This document shows, piece by piece, positions 36,329 to 44,898 of a stretch of 64,000 nt of DNA (its first letter is position 1; every line of letters starts with the position of its first letter). The notes beneath the pieces were generated by a model. It was not told the DNA's origin, did not search any database, and saw only the letters and a program-made list of their open reading frames with translations. Location of the stretch: contig NZ_JAIHON010000001.1 of assembly GCF_021173675.1 (NCBI RefSeq), positions 744,001 through 808,000 of the forward strand, in the 5' to 3' direction. The stretch is from Streptomyces lincolnensis (GTDB lineage Bacteria; Actinomycetota; Actinomycetes; Streptomycetales; Streptomycetaceae). The translations under genes were made by a program, and so were the position numbers.

Positions 36329-37213
36329 ATGCCCACGACGGACGTCACCACACTGATCCGCACCGAGCTCCCCCGGCTTGCGGGCTCCCTGCGGAAGGTC
36401 GGCGAGCTGATCCTGGAGGATCCGGCCGCCGTCACCCACTGCTCGGCCGCGGAGCTGGGCCGCCGCACCGGTACCTCGCAGGCGACCGTGACCCGTTTCT
36501 GCCGGGCGATCGGGCTCGATTCCTACCAGCATCTGCTGATAGAGCTGGCCCAGGAGCGCGGCCGGGGCGAGGTCTCCGACTGGGGCTCGGCGGAGATCGG
36601 ACCCGACATCTCCCCGGACGACAGTCTGGAACGGGTCGTCCAGGTCGTCGGCAGCGCGGATCTGCGCGCGATCCAGCAGACCATCGACCGGATCGACCTC
36701 GACGCGCTGGAGCGGGCGGCCCAGGCGCTGGCCAAGGCCCGGCGCATCGACGTGTACGGCGTCGGCGGCAGCGGTGCGGTGGCCCAGGAGACGGAGACCC
36801 GGCTGTTCCGGATCGGCTGCCAGGTCCGCGGCTGGACCGAGGTGCACGGGGCGGCCACCTCCGCGGCCCTGCTCACCCCGGCCGACGTGGCCATCGGCAT
36901 CTCCCACTCCGGTTCCACCCGCGAGACCCTCGAACCGTTCGAGATGGCCAAGGAGCGCGGCGCCACCACCGTCGCCATCACCACCGACCCGCGCTCCCCG
37001 CTGGCCAAGGCCGCCGACATCCGGCTCATCTCGGCCACCTCGGAGACCAGCTTCCGCACCGGCAGCATCGGCGGCCGGCACTCGGTCCTGATGATCGTCG
37101 ACTGTCTCTACGTCCGGGTCGGCCAGGTCTCCTACCAGCGCGCGAGCGCCTCGCTGGCGCTGACCGACCACATCACCCCACAGCACGCCGTGAAGAACCG
37201 GCGCGCCCGCTGA
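36329..37213 (+). CDS. RpiR/MurR-family transcriptional regulator
   Basis: This is a 294-residue protein. An N-terminal HTH_6 domain (about 1-80; SAAELGRRTGTSQATVTRFCRAIGLDSYQHL) is followed by a SIS domain (about 125-260; VYGVGGSGAVAQETETRLFRIG, AIGISHSGSTRETLEPFEMAKERG). Such regulators bind phosphosugars through SIS and usually repress or activate catabolic genes. It is central to the glycan locus and divergent from the SIS enzyme gene; related palindromes recur before six transcription units between 32 and 52 kb. The inducer could be GlcNAc-6-P or a mannose-derived phosphosugar. Confidence 0.9.
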   Translation: MPTTDVTTLIRTELPRLAGSLRKVGELILEDPAAVTHCSAAELGRRTGTSQATVTRFCRAIGLDSYQHLLIELAQERGRGEVSDWGSAEIGPDISPDDSLERVVQVVGSADLRAIQQTIDRIDLDALERAAQALAKARRIDVYGVGGSGAVAQETETRLFRIGCQVRGWTEVHGAATSAALLTPADVAIGISHSGSTRETLEPFEMAKERGATTVAITTDPRSPLAKAADIRLISATSETSFRTGSIGGRHSVLMIVDCLYVRVGQVSYQRASASLALTDHITPQHAVKNRRAR

Positions 37214-37228
37214 CCCCGGCCGGCGCCA

Positions 37229-37336
37229 CGGCAGGATCCCGACCCGCGACACGGCGGGATCCCGGCCGGGGCGCGGCCTGCCCCGACCGGCGGCACGACA
37301 GGATCCCGACCGGTCGGATGGCGAGATCTCGACCGG
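37229..37336. repeat. Four degenerate 18-base repeats before the alpha-mannosidase gene
   Basis: Copies at 37229, 37252, 37296 and 37319 read approximately CGGCAGGATCCCGACCGG; spacings are 23, 44 and 23 bases, as if one unit of five had decayed. The inner GGATCCCGACC is best kept. They lie between the RpiR stop and the operator sites of the next gene. Confidence 0.6.
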
Positions 37337-37339
37337 TGA

Positions 37340-37386
37340 TGCATGGATGAACCACCGAGATCACTCGAAGGTGGTTGTTTGAATCA
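37340..37386 (+). promoter_or_regulatory. Two operator-like sites before the alpha-mannosidase gene
   Basis: TGCATGGATGAACCA (37340-37354) and TGGTTGTTTGAATCA (37372-37386) resemble the palindrome at 42435. The second is a near-symmetric TGGTT-N5-AATCA. They are 50-97 bp upstream of the start and fit control by RpiR. Confidence 0.5.
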
Positions 37387-37402
37387 TCCTCCCGGTGCCA
37401 GG

Positions 37403-37438
37403 ATGGGGCTCCCCCGAGCCATCTCGTAGGAGCCCCAT
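37403..37438 (+). promoter_or_regulatory. Leader hairpin covering the ribosome site and start codon
   Basis: ATGGGGCTCC (37403-37412) is perfectly complementary to GGAGCCCCAT (37429-37438). The 10-bp stem with a 16-base loop would bury part of the TAGGAG ribosome site and the AU of the start codon of the alpha-mannosidase mRNA. It may set translation low until opened by a ribosome, protein or RNA. Confidence 0.5.
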
Positions 37439-40400
37439 GCGCGTGTCCCTGGTCGAGTCGACCGAGCTCTTCGTCGGAACCACCGAGCAACCGCGTCAGG
37501 TGGTGGCCGTCGAGCTGAGCCACACCCCCGGCCGGACGGTGCGCATCGCCGTCGAGGGCCCCGGCATCACCGGGGAGGCCGTCGCGACGACGGCCGACGA
37601 CGGCACCGTCCGCGCCGAGATACCCGTGACCGCCGAGCTCGCCGTCGGCGAGCGGCGCGAGATCACGGTGACCGCCGCCGACGGGGACGAGGTCGCCCGC
37701 CACACCGGCGAGTTCACGGCCGCCGAACCCGGCTGGACCATGTTCATGGTCAGCCACTTCCACTACGACCCCGTGTGGTGGAACACCCAGGCCGCCTACA
37801 CCGAGACCTGGGACGTCGCCGACGACCCGGCCTCCACCGGCCTGCCGGCCCGCACCTTCGACTCGCGCGGCCAGTCCGGGATGAGCCTGGTGCGGGCCCA
37901 CTGCGATCTGGCCCGGCGCGATCCCGCGTACACCTTCGTGCTCGCGGAGGTCGACTACCTCAAGCCGTACTGGGACTCCTTCCCCGAGGAGCGGGCCTTC
38001 CTGCGCCAGCTGATCCGCACCGGGCGCGTGGAGATCATGGGCGGCACCTACAACGAGCCGAACACGAACCTCACCGGCGCCGAGGCGACCGTACGCAACG
38101 CGCTGTACGGCGACGGATACCAGCGCGGGGTCATGGGGGCGTCCCCGGAGACCGCCTGGCAGCTGGACGCGTTCGGCCACGACCCGCAGTTCCCCGGGCT
38201 GATGGCGGACGCGGGGGTCACCTCCAGCTCGTGGGCGCGCGGGCCGTTCCACCAGTGGGGGCCGACACTGTCGGTGTTCGGCGAGGAGCCGCGGGATCCG
38301 AAGCGGATGCAGTTCCCGGCCGAGTTCGACTGGATCGCCCCCTCGGGGCGCGGGATCCTCACCGCGTACATGGTCAACCACTACGGCGCCGGCTGGGCGA
38401 TCGACAACGCGCCGACCCTGCCCGAGGCGGAGGCCGCCGCGCTGAAGCTGTTCCGGGGGCTGAAGAAGGTCGCGCTCACCCGCAACGTGCTGCTGCCGGT
38501 CGGCGGCGACTACGCGCCGCCGTGCCGCTGGGTGATGGGCATCCACCGCGACTGGAACGAGCGGTACGTCTGGCCGCGGTTCGTCAGCGCCGTACCGAAG
38601 GACTTCTTCGCCGCCGTCCGCGCCGAACTGGAGGCCGAGGGCCGCAGGGCCTCGCCGCAGACCCGGGACATGAACCCGGTCTACACCGGCAAGGACGTCT
38701 CCTACATCGACACCAAACAGGCCCAGCGGTACGGCGAGACGCTCCTCGCCGACGCCGAGGCCTGGGCGACCCTCGCCACCCTCGTCACCGGGCACCCCTA
38801 TCCGGACGCGGCCCTCGACAAGGCCTGGCGCCAGCTGATCTACGGCGCCCACCACGACGCCATCACCGGCTCGGAGTCCGACCAGGTCTACATCGACCTG
38901 ATGACCGGCTGGCGGGAGCTGTACGACCTCGCCGGGACCGTGCACGCCGACGCCACCCAGGCCCTGGCCGACCGGGTCGCCCCGGGCACCGGGACCGACC
39001 TGGTCGTCTTCAACTCCACGACCTGGGAACGGCGGGACGTGCTGACCGTCGACGACCCGGGCCTGGTGCCGCTGGGCGACGACTTCCAGCCGCTGCCCGC
39101 CGTACGGGACGACGACGGACGCCTGCGGGTGGTCGTCCCGGAAGTACCGGGCATGGGCCTCAAGGCGATCCCGCTCACGGCGGGCTCGATCCCCGAGTGG
39201 AGCCCCGGCGAGGGCACCACCATCCGCAACGAGTTCTACGAGGTGACGGTCGACCCCGCGCGCGGCGGCGGCGTCAGCTCCCTGCGCACGCTCACCGAGG
39301 GCGGCCGGGAACTGCTGCGCGCCGGCGACATCGGCAACGAGCTCGTCGTCCAGGAGGAGTACCCGAGGCACCCGCGCTTCGGCGAGGGTCCCTGGCACCT
39401 CACCCCGACCGGCACGACCGCCGCCCGCGGCCGGGACGTCACCGCGGACGTCGAGGTCGAGCACTCCCCGGCCGGCTCCCGCGTGACCGTCCGCGCCGAT
39501 CTCGGCCTCTTCCGGTACACCCAGCGGCTGACCCTGTGGAAGGGCGTCGACCGGCTCGACGTCTCCACGACCGTCCACGGCTACGACGGCGCCGACCGGC
39601 TGATCCGGGTGCGCTGGCCCTCCGACGTGCGCGGCGGGCTGCCGGTCCACGAGGTCGCCGACGCGGTGATCGGGCGCGGCTTCGGGTTCGTGGAGGTGGA
39701 CAGCGAGCGGTTCCCGTGGACGCTGGACAACCCGGCCAACACCTGGTTCGGCCTGGGCTCCACGGCCCGCGTCCTGGTGCGCGACGACACGGGCGCTCCG
39801 CTCGGCCAACGCTCCATCGGTGTCGCCGAGCTGGTGTACGCCGACTGGGACGTGGCCGGTGAGCTGGGCACCCCGCTGGCGGCGGCGCTGGTCCGGGCGG
39901 GCGTCACCGCTACCTCGACCATCGCCGGCGGCCCCCGCTACGGCGACCTGGAGGTCGACTCCAACCTGCCCGACATCCGGATCGCCGTCGGCGGTCCCGA
40001 GCGCAACTCCCTGGTCGCCGAGGCCCTCGGCTGGGACCCGGCCGCCGAACGCGAGCTGCGCAGGCAGCTGGCCGAGCGCGGGCTCGCCTCGGTCTGGGTC
40101 GCACCGCGCGCCTCCCTGCGCGAGGAGTGGGTGCCCGGGGCCGACCTGCGCGACCTGGAGCGGCTGCCGCTGCTGGTGGTCGCGGGCAACGACCCGGAGG
40201 GCGACACCAAGGCCGTCGACGCACTCGTCGCCGACCTGGACGACTTCACCGTGACGGCCACCGCGGCGGGCGGCGGCGAGGCGCTGCCGCCGGGCGACGC
40301 CTGGGACGGGCGCGGCTTCGCCGTCCTCAACCGGGGCACACCCGGCTGCGTGGTCACCCCCTCCGGTGACCTCTACATGTCCCTGATGCGGTCCTGCACC

Positions 40401-41663
40401 GGCTGGCCGTCCGGCATCTGGGTCGACCCGCCGCGCCGCACGGCCCCCGACGGGTCCGCCTTCCAGCTCCAGCGCTGGTCGCACACCTTCGAGTACGCCG
40501 TCGTCGGCGGCGAGGGCGACTGGCGCGAGCAGCGGCTGCCCGCGCGCGGGCACGAGTTCAACCATCCGCTCACCGCCCGGCCGCGCACCGGCCCCGAGAC
40601 CCCGCTGCTGTCCCGCACGGCCTCCCTCCTCACCCTGGAGCCCGCCCGCGAGGTCCTGCTCGACGCCCTCAAGCCGCTCGGCTCGCCGCTGGCCCGGGGC
40701 AGCGTGACACCGGCCGATCCGGGACGCGGGATCGTCGTCCGCGTGCACGAGGTGAACGGCCGGCCGGTACGGGCGCACCTGCGCGGGCCCGGCGCGTGGA
40801 CCGGGGGCGCGCGTGCGGACGTCCTGGAACGGCCCGGGGAGCCGCTCGTCACGGACGCCGAGGGAGCGCTCGACGTCGGCCTGACCGGCTTCGAGGTGGC
40901 GACCGTCCTGGCCACCCCGTCCGGCCCCGACGGCGATCCCGGCTGCGGTGTCGCGGCCCACGAGCCCGCCCAGCCCGTCCACACCCGCTACTGGCTGCAC
41001 AACTCGGGCCCCGCCCCGCGCGGCAACATGCCGGTCGCCGTCTATCTGTCCCCCACCGCGCTCACCGTCTCCGGTCCGGTCACCGCGACCGTCCGGGTCG
41101 GCTCGGAACTGACCGACGCGCCGGTCTCGGGCACGGTGACCTTCGAGGTGCCGGACGGCTGGACCGCCGAACCGGCCGAGCTGCCCTACGCCCTCGGCCC
41201 CGGCGGCTTCACCCTCGCCGAGGTCACGGTCACCCCGCCGCCCGCCCCGGAGCCCGGCCGGCACTGGCTGGCGGCCCGGCTGACGTACGCCGGGCAGACC
41301 TTCGAGGACGTGGTCGCCCTCGACGTACCCGACGGGCACACCGGCCCGACCCTGGTGACCCGCCTGGGCGCCGACCGCGTCACCGTCCGCACGGGCGAGC
41401 GCACCCGCGTCCCGGTGACCCTCCGCAACCCCACCCGGGGCCCGCTCTCCGGCCAGCTGTGGGCCGTCTCCTCCTGGGGCACCTGGGCGGGCGTCTCCCC
41501 CGGCCTCCAGGGCTTCACCGTCCCCGGCGGCGAGGAACGGGAGTACGCCATCGAGGTGGACGGGTCGGCCGTGCCTCCCGGCTCCTACTGGCTGATGGCG
41601 AAGGTCGCCTGGCACGGCGCCGTCGCCTACACGGAGGCGGTGGAACTGGAGGTGACGCCATGA
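37437..41663 (+). CDS. Cytoplasmic GH38 alpha-mannosidase
   Basis: This is a 1408-residue protein, longer than the usual 850-1050. An N-terminal beta-rich domain of about 95 residues precedes the GH38 catalytic domain. The zinc motif is HFHYDPVWW (107-115), the nucleophile Asp244 lies in WQLDAFGHDPQ, and H472-H473 lie in AHHDAITGSE. The large beta-sandwich C-terminal domain is followed by an extra Ig-like/NEW3-type domain in the last 130 residues. No signal peptide is present, so it should act inside the cell on imported mannose-containing oligosaccharides. The ATG at 37437 has TAGGAG upstream, inside a hairpin. It overlaps the next gene (ATGA). Confidence 0.93.
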   Translation: MRVSLVESTELFVGTTEQPRQVVAVELSHTPGRTVRIAVEGPGITGEAVATTADDGTVRAEIPVTAELAVGERREITVTAADGDEVARHTGEFTAAEPGWTMFMVSHFHYDPVWWNTQAAYTETWDVADDPASTGLPARTFDSRGQSGMSLVRAHCDLARRDPAYTFVLAEVDYLKPYWDSFPEERAFLRQLIRTGRVEIMGGTYNEPNTNLTGAEATVRNALYGDGYQRGVMGASPETAWQLDAFGHDPQFPGLMADAGVTSSSWARGPFHQWGPTLSVFGEEPRDPKRMQFPAEFDWIAPSGRGILTAYMVNHYGAGWAIDNAPTLPEAEAAALKLFRGLKKVALTRNVLLPVGGDYAPPCRWVMGIHRDWNERYVWPRFVSAVPKDFFAAVRAELEAEGRRASPQTRDMNPVYTGKDVSYIDTKQAQRYGETLLADAEAWATLATLVTGHPYPDAALDKAWRQLIYGAHHDAITGSESDQVYIDLMTGWRELYDLAGTVHADATQALADRVAPGTGTDLVVFNSTTWERRDVLTVDDPGLVPLGDDFQPLPAVRDDDGRLRVVVPEVPGMGLKAIPLTAGSIPEWSPGEGTTIRNEFYEVTVDPARGGGVSSLRTLTEGGRELLRAGDIGNELVVQEEYPRHPRFGEGPWHLTPTGTTAARGRDVTADVEVEHSPAGSRVTVRADLGLFRYTQRLTLWKGVDRLDVSTTVHGYDGADRLIRVRWPSDVRGGLPVHEVADAVIGRGFGFVEVDSERFPWTLDNPANTWFGLGSTARVLVRDDTGAPLGQRSIGVAELVYADWDVAGELGTPLAAALVRAGVTATSTIAGGPRYGDLEVDSNLPDIRIAVGGPERNSLVAEALGWDPAAERELRRQLAERGLASVWVAPRASLREEWVPGADLRDLERLPLLVVAGNDPEGDTKAVDALVADLDDFTVTATAAGGGEALPPGDAWDGRGFAVLNRGTPGCVVTPSGDLYMSLMRSCTGWPSGIWVDPPRRTAPDGSAFQLQRWSHTFEYAVVGGEGDWREQRLPARGHEFNHPLTARPRTGPETPLLSRTASLLTLEPAREVLLDALKPLGSPLARGSVTPADPGRGIVVRVHEVNGRPVRAHLRGPGAWTGGARADVLERPGEPLVTDAEGALDVGLTGFEVATVLATPSGPDGDPGCGVAAHEPAQPVHTRYWLHNSGPAPRGNMPVAVYLSPTALTVSGPVTATVRVGSELTDAPVSGTVTFEVPDGWTAEPAELPYALGPGGFTLAEVTVTPPPAPEPGRHWLAARLTYAGQTFEDVVALDVPDGHTGPTLVTRLGADRVTVRTGERTRVPVTLRNPTRGPLSGQLWAVSSWGTWAGVSPGLQGFTVPGGEEREYAIEVDGSAVPPGSYWLMAKVAWHGAVAYTEAVELEVTP

Positions 41664-42349
41664 CCGACCACGCCGCCCTCGTCCACGGCGAAGCCCTCCC
41701 GAAGGAGCGCGTGGACGCCGTCCTGAACGCAGTCCCACCCCGAGACCACGAAACCCACCCCGACACCTTCGCCCGAGCAGAACGCCAACGCCGCCGCTGG
41801 GCAACCCAGGTGGCGGTAATAGACGAACTGTCCCAACGGGCCTGCAAGGAACGCAGGTTGCCGATAGCGCCCCATAGGGGCGCGGGGAACTGCGCGACCA
41901 GCCACAACGCACCCGCAGCCGCCGAACAACAAATCCCACCACCCCCCTTGGAGCGCACCGCACTCACCTCACAGCACGTCGCGGACTTGGGCAGCATCGT
42001 CGCCGTAGCCCTGGCCCACTCCCCCGCCGCCCGCACCCTCCTCTCCGCCCTGGAACACGACCAACACATCCCCGACCAAGCCGTACGCGACTACTACACC
42101 CGCAACCCCGACCGCTTCCTCACCCCGGACGCCCTGAGACGCGGCGTCGACCCCTTCGGCAACCAGCCCCCGGAAGACTTCCTACCGTTCGAGGCCGCCC
42201 GCGAGGGCATCGCACGGGAACTCCGCCGCGCCGCAGCCCACCGCGCCTTCTTCGACTGGCTGGACCAGGCACGCGCAGACGTGGTGTACGCGCACGGGTA
42301 CGAGCACCCGGGCGACCCCTCACACCCGGACCACGAGCACCGGCACTGA
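41660..42349 (+). CDS. Hypothetical protein with in-frame dispersed-repeat insertion
   Basis: The 229-residue product begins at ATG 41660 in an ATGA overlap with the mannosidase. The C-terminal half (VRDYYTRNPDRFLTPDALRRG, then FEAAREGIARELRRAAAHRAFFDWLDQARADVV) resembles the SurA/parvulin-chaperone-like fold, though no active-site motif is seen. Residues about 70-90 are encoded by dispersed repeat copy C, which is inserted without breaking the frame. No signal peptide. It may assist or modulate the mannosidase, with which it is co-translated; function is unknown. Confidence 0.72.
   Translation: MTDHAALVHGEALPKERVDAVLNAVPPRDHETHPDTFARAERQRRRWATQVAVIDELSQRACKERRLPIAPHRGAGNCATSHNAPAAAEQQIPPPPLERTALTSQHVADLGSIVAVALAHSPAARTLLSALEHDQHIPDQAVRDYYTRNPDRFLTPDALRRGVDPFGNQPPEDFLPFEAAREGIARELRRAAAHRAFFDWLDQARADVVYAHGYEHPGDPSHPDHEHRH
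41868..41929. repeat. Dispersed Streptomyces repeat, copy C, inside a coding sequence
   Basis: The core GGGGCGCGGGGAACTGCGCG is at 41877-41896, preceded by GCGCCCCATA and followed by ACCAGCCACAACGCACCCGCAG. It lies fully within the 41660-42349 gene and keeps the frame open. Confidence 0.85.
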
Positions 42350-42434
42350 TCTCGGACGGAACCTAAACGCAACACGGCAAACCATTGACCTCCGATGAAT
42401 TCTGGTCCACATTTTCATCAATCAGAGTCGAAGT

Positions 42435-42449
42435 TGGTTGATTGAACCA
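42435..42449 (+). promoter_or_regulatory. Palindromic operator before the sugar ABC importer
   Basis: TGGTTGATTGAACCA is an inverted repeat (TGGTT-N5-AACCA) 45 bp before the binding-protein start. It is the clearest copy of the motif shared across the glycan locus and the best candidate site for the RpiR regulator. Confidence 0.65.
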
Positions 42450-42493
42450 GCCAGCACATCCCTGACTCGCCCGGTCGCAGGAGGGCCCATCAC

Positions 42494-43864
42494 ATGCGCG
42501 CAAGAAGACTGACCCGCACCCTGACCTGTATCGCCGCACTGTCCCTGGCCGCAGCAGGCTGCGGGCTGTCCAGCGGCTCCGACGGCGGGGACTCCACCGC
42601 CGGCGGCTGCAAGGTCGACCAGGGCAATGTCGGGTCCGGGAAGCTCTCCGGCGATGTGAAGGGCACCATCACCTTCCAGACGACCAACCTGAAGAAGGAC
42701 TTCGGGGACTACTTCAACGGCGTGATCTCCGCCTTCGAGAAGACCCACTCCGGCGCCAAGGTCAAGTGGATCGACGACCCGGGCGACGCCACCTTCACCC
42801 AGCGTCTGGTCGCCGACGCCCAGGGCTGCACGCTGCCGGACGTGGTGAACATCAACGTCAACACGGCGGTCGCGCTCACCAAGAACGGCTATCTGCTCGA
42901 CCTGGACAAGAAGGCCCCGGACGCGGGCAAGCCGTTCGTGCCCAACCTGTGGAAGTCCAGCCTGTACGCGGACGCCTCCGGCGCGAAGGTGCACAGCGTG
43001 CTGCCCTGGTACTCCGGCGGCATCGTGCAGACCTTCAACACCGAGCTGATGAAGGAGGCGGGCCTGGACCCGGCCAAACCTCCGACGACCGTGCTCGGCC
43101 TGTTCGCCGACGCCGAGAAGGTGGCCAAGGCCTCGGGCGGCAAGTACTACGCCTTCCTCGCCAACCCGCAGCTGCGCATCCCGGCCGACTGGCAGCAGAT
43201 GGGCATCAAGGTGCTGTCCGCCGACGGCAAGTCGTTCACCTTCGCCGACGACCCGAAGACCGCGCAGTGGGTCGAGGCCATGACGAAGCTCTACAAGGCC
43301 GGCGGCATGCCCCGGGACTCGCTCTCCGCCACCCAGGACCCGGCCAACGTCTACGGCCAGGGCAAGCTGGTGTACGGCCCGACCAACCCCAACTTCCTGC
43401 GCTTCATCCAGCAGAACAACCCGACCGTCTACAAGAAGACCGGCGTCGCGCGCTACATGCTGGACGCCCTCGGCCACACCGTCGGCGCCCCGCAGTACGT
43501 CGGCGTCGCCTCCACCAGCAAGAACGCGGCGACCGCGCTGGCCTTCGCGCAGTTCCTGACCAACGCCGAGAACCAGCTGGCGTGGGCGAAGGACCCGAAC
43601 GTCGTCATCTTCCCCTCCACGACCGCCTCGCTGGACGACCCGTTCTTCCAGTCGGTCAAGGGCGACGACCCCTTCGCCGAGGCCCGCAAGATCGTCGCCA
43701 GTGACCGCAAGACCGCGACGGCCGACGAGATCGCCCTCACTCCGGGCGAGCTGAACGCCATCTCGGCCCAGATCCAGCTGGCCATGCAGGGCAAGAAGAG
43801 CGCCGAGGACGCCCTGAAGGAAGCGCAGTCCAAGGCCAACGAGCTGATCAAGCAGGGCAGCTGA
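42494..43864 (+). CDS. Sugar ABC transporter substrate-binding lipoprotein
   Basis: This is a 456-residue protein. The signal LTRTLTCIAALSLAAAGCGLS ends in a lipobox Cys at about 25. The mature part is SBP_bac_1 (IISAFEKTHSGAKVKWID, LVADAQGCTLPDVVNINVNTAVAL, YSGGIVQTFNTELMKEAGLD), the CUT1 oligosaccharide-binding family. AGGAGGG about eight bases upstream fixes the ATG. It is first in the operon with two permeases; no ATPase gene is nearby, so the shared MsiK-type ATPase of Streptomyces is expected to energise it. The ligand is probably a mannose/GlcNAc oligosaccharide judging from the intracellular enzymes. Confidence 0.93.
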   Translation: MRARRLTRTLTCIAALSLAAAGCGLSSGSDGGDSTAGGCKVDQGNVGSGKLSGDVKGTITFQTTNLKKDFGDYFNGVISAFEKTHSGAKVKWIDDPGDATFTQRLVADAQGCTLPDVVNINVNTAVALTKNGYLLDLDKKAPDAGKPFVPNLWKSSLYADASGAKVHSVLPWYSGGIVQTFNTELMKEAGLDPAKPPTTVLGLFADAEKVAKASGGKYYAFLANPQLRIPADWQQMGIKVLSADGKSFTFADDPKTAQWVEAMTKLYKAGGMPRDSLSATQDPANVYGQGKLVYGPTNPNFLRFIQQNNPTVYKKTGVARYMLDALGHTVGAPQYVGVASTSKNAATALAFAQFLTNAENQLAWAKDPNVVIFPSTTASLDDPFFQSVKGDDPFAEARKIVASDRKTATADEIALTPGELNAISAQIQLAMQGKKSAEDALKEAQSKANELIKQGS

Positions 43865-43866
43865 CG

Positions 43867-44898
43867 ATGGCCCAGCACACCGTGGACCAGGCGCCCGTTC
43901 CCTCTCCCCTGGGGGCGGGCGCCCCCCGCCCCGGCACCGTACCCGAACCGCCGGGGCGCCTGCGCCGCGTCCTCCGCTCCGTGGTCCCTGGCCCGACCGC
44001 GGACGCGGGGGGCGCGGCGCTCTACCGGCGCTGGTGGCTGCCCTGGCTGTGGATGACCCCGGCGGTCGTCGGCGCGACGGTGTTCGGGGTGTTCCCCTTC
44101 CTCAACACGATCCTGGTGTCCTTCACCGACGCCAAGCCGCTCGGTGGCGCCTACAAGGTCGTGGGGTTGGACAACTACACCCGGATGCTGGGGGATTCGG
44201 ACTTCTGGCTGGCGACCCGCAACAGCGTTCTGTACGCGCTGATCGTCGTCCCCCTGATGGTGCTGCTGCCCCTGCTGCTCGCGGTGCTGGTGGAGAAGAA
44301 CCTGCCGGGCATCGGCTTCTTCCGCTCCGCCTTCTACACCCCCGTCCTCGCCTCCAGCGTGGTCGTGGGCCTGAGCTGGCAGTGGCTGCTGAGCGACCAG
44401 GGCCTGGTCAACACCTGGCTCCAGAAGGCGCACATCATCCGGGAGGCCATCCCGTTCCTGTCCGACTCGTGGCTGATCCTGCTCTCCGCGATGGGCCTGA
44501 CGATCTGGAAGGGCCTCGGCTGGTACATGATCTTCTACCTGGCCGCGCTGGGGAACGTGCCGAAGGAACTCCACGAGGCCGCCGCCGTCGACGGCGCGGG
44601 CCCCGCCCGCCGCTTCTGGCACATCACCGTGCCGGGCGTGCGCCAGTCGATGATGCTGGTCGGCACCCTCACCGGCATCGGCTCGCTGCGGGTGTTCACC
44701 GAGATCTACATGCTCGGCGGCTCCACCGGCGGCCCCGGCGGCGCCGACCGCACGCTCCCCTTCTACATCCGGGACGTCGGTCTCGACCCGCTCACCGGCA
44801 ACGCCGGCTACGGCGCCGCGGTCAGCGTCGCCCTGTTCGCCCTGACCCTGGGCCTGACGCTGCTCGCCCAGCGCCTGACGAAGGAGGACGAGGGATGA
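43867..44898 (+). CDS. Sugar ABC transporter permease (CUT1, MalF-like)
   Basis: This is a 343-residue protein. A long soluble N-terminus (about 55 residues) precedes six helices. The EAA loop reads ELHEAAAVDGAGPARRFWHITVPGVR, the site of contact with the ATPase. It begins two bases after the binding-protein stop and overlaps the next permease (ATGA). It forms the inner-membrane channel with that protein. Confidence 0.92.
   Translation: MAQHTVDQAPVPSPLGAGAPRPGTVPEPPGRLRRVLRSVVPGPTADAGGAALYRRWWLPWLWMTPAVVGATVFGVFPFLNTILVSFTDAKPLGGAYKVVGLDNYTRMLGDSDFWLATRNSVLYALIVVPLMVLLPLLLAVLVEKNLPGIGFFRSAFYTPVLASSVVVGLSWQWLLSDQGLVNTWLQKAHIIREAIPFLSDSWLILLSAMGLTIWKGLGWYMIFYLAALGNVPKELHEAAAVDGAGPARRFWHITVPGVRQSMMLVGTLTGIGSLRVFTEIYMLGGSTGGPGGADRTLPFYIRDVGLDPLTGNAGYGAAVSVALFALTLGLTLLAQRLTKEDEG

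Noticed and set aside
37173..41963. A 1596-codon open frame antisense to the alpha-mannosidase
   Set aside because: High GC leaves few stops on the opposite strand. The product is low-complexity and has no domain, while the sense frame has all GH38 motifs.
42400..42412. Possible DasR site (TGGTCCAC) before the sugar importer
   Set aside because: Only one half resembles the DasR palindrome; the nearby TGGTTGATTGAACCA fits a local operator better.
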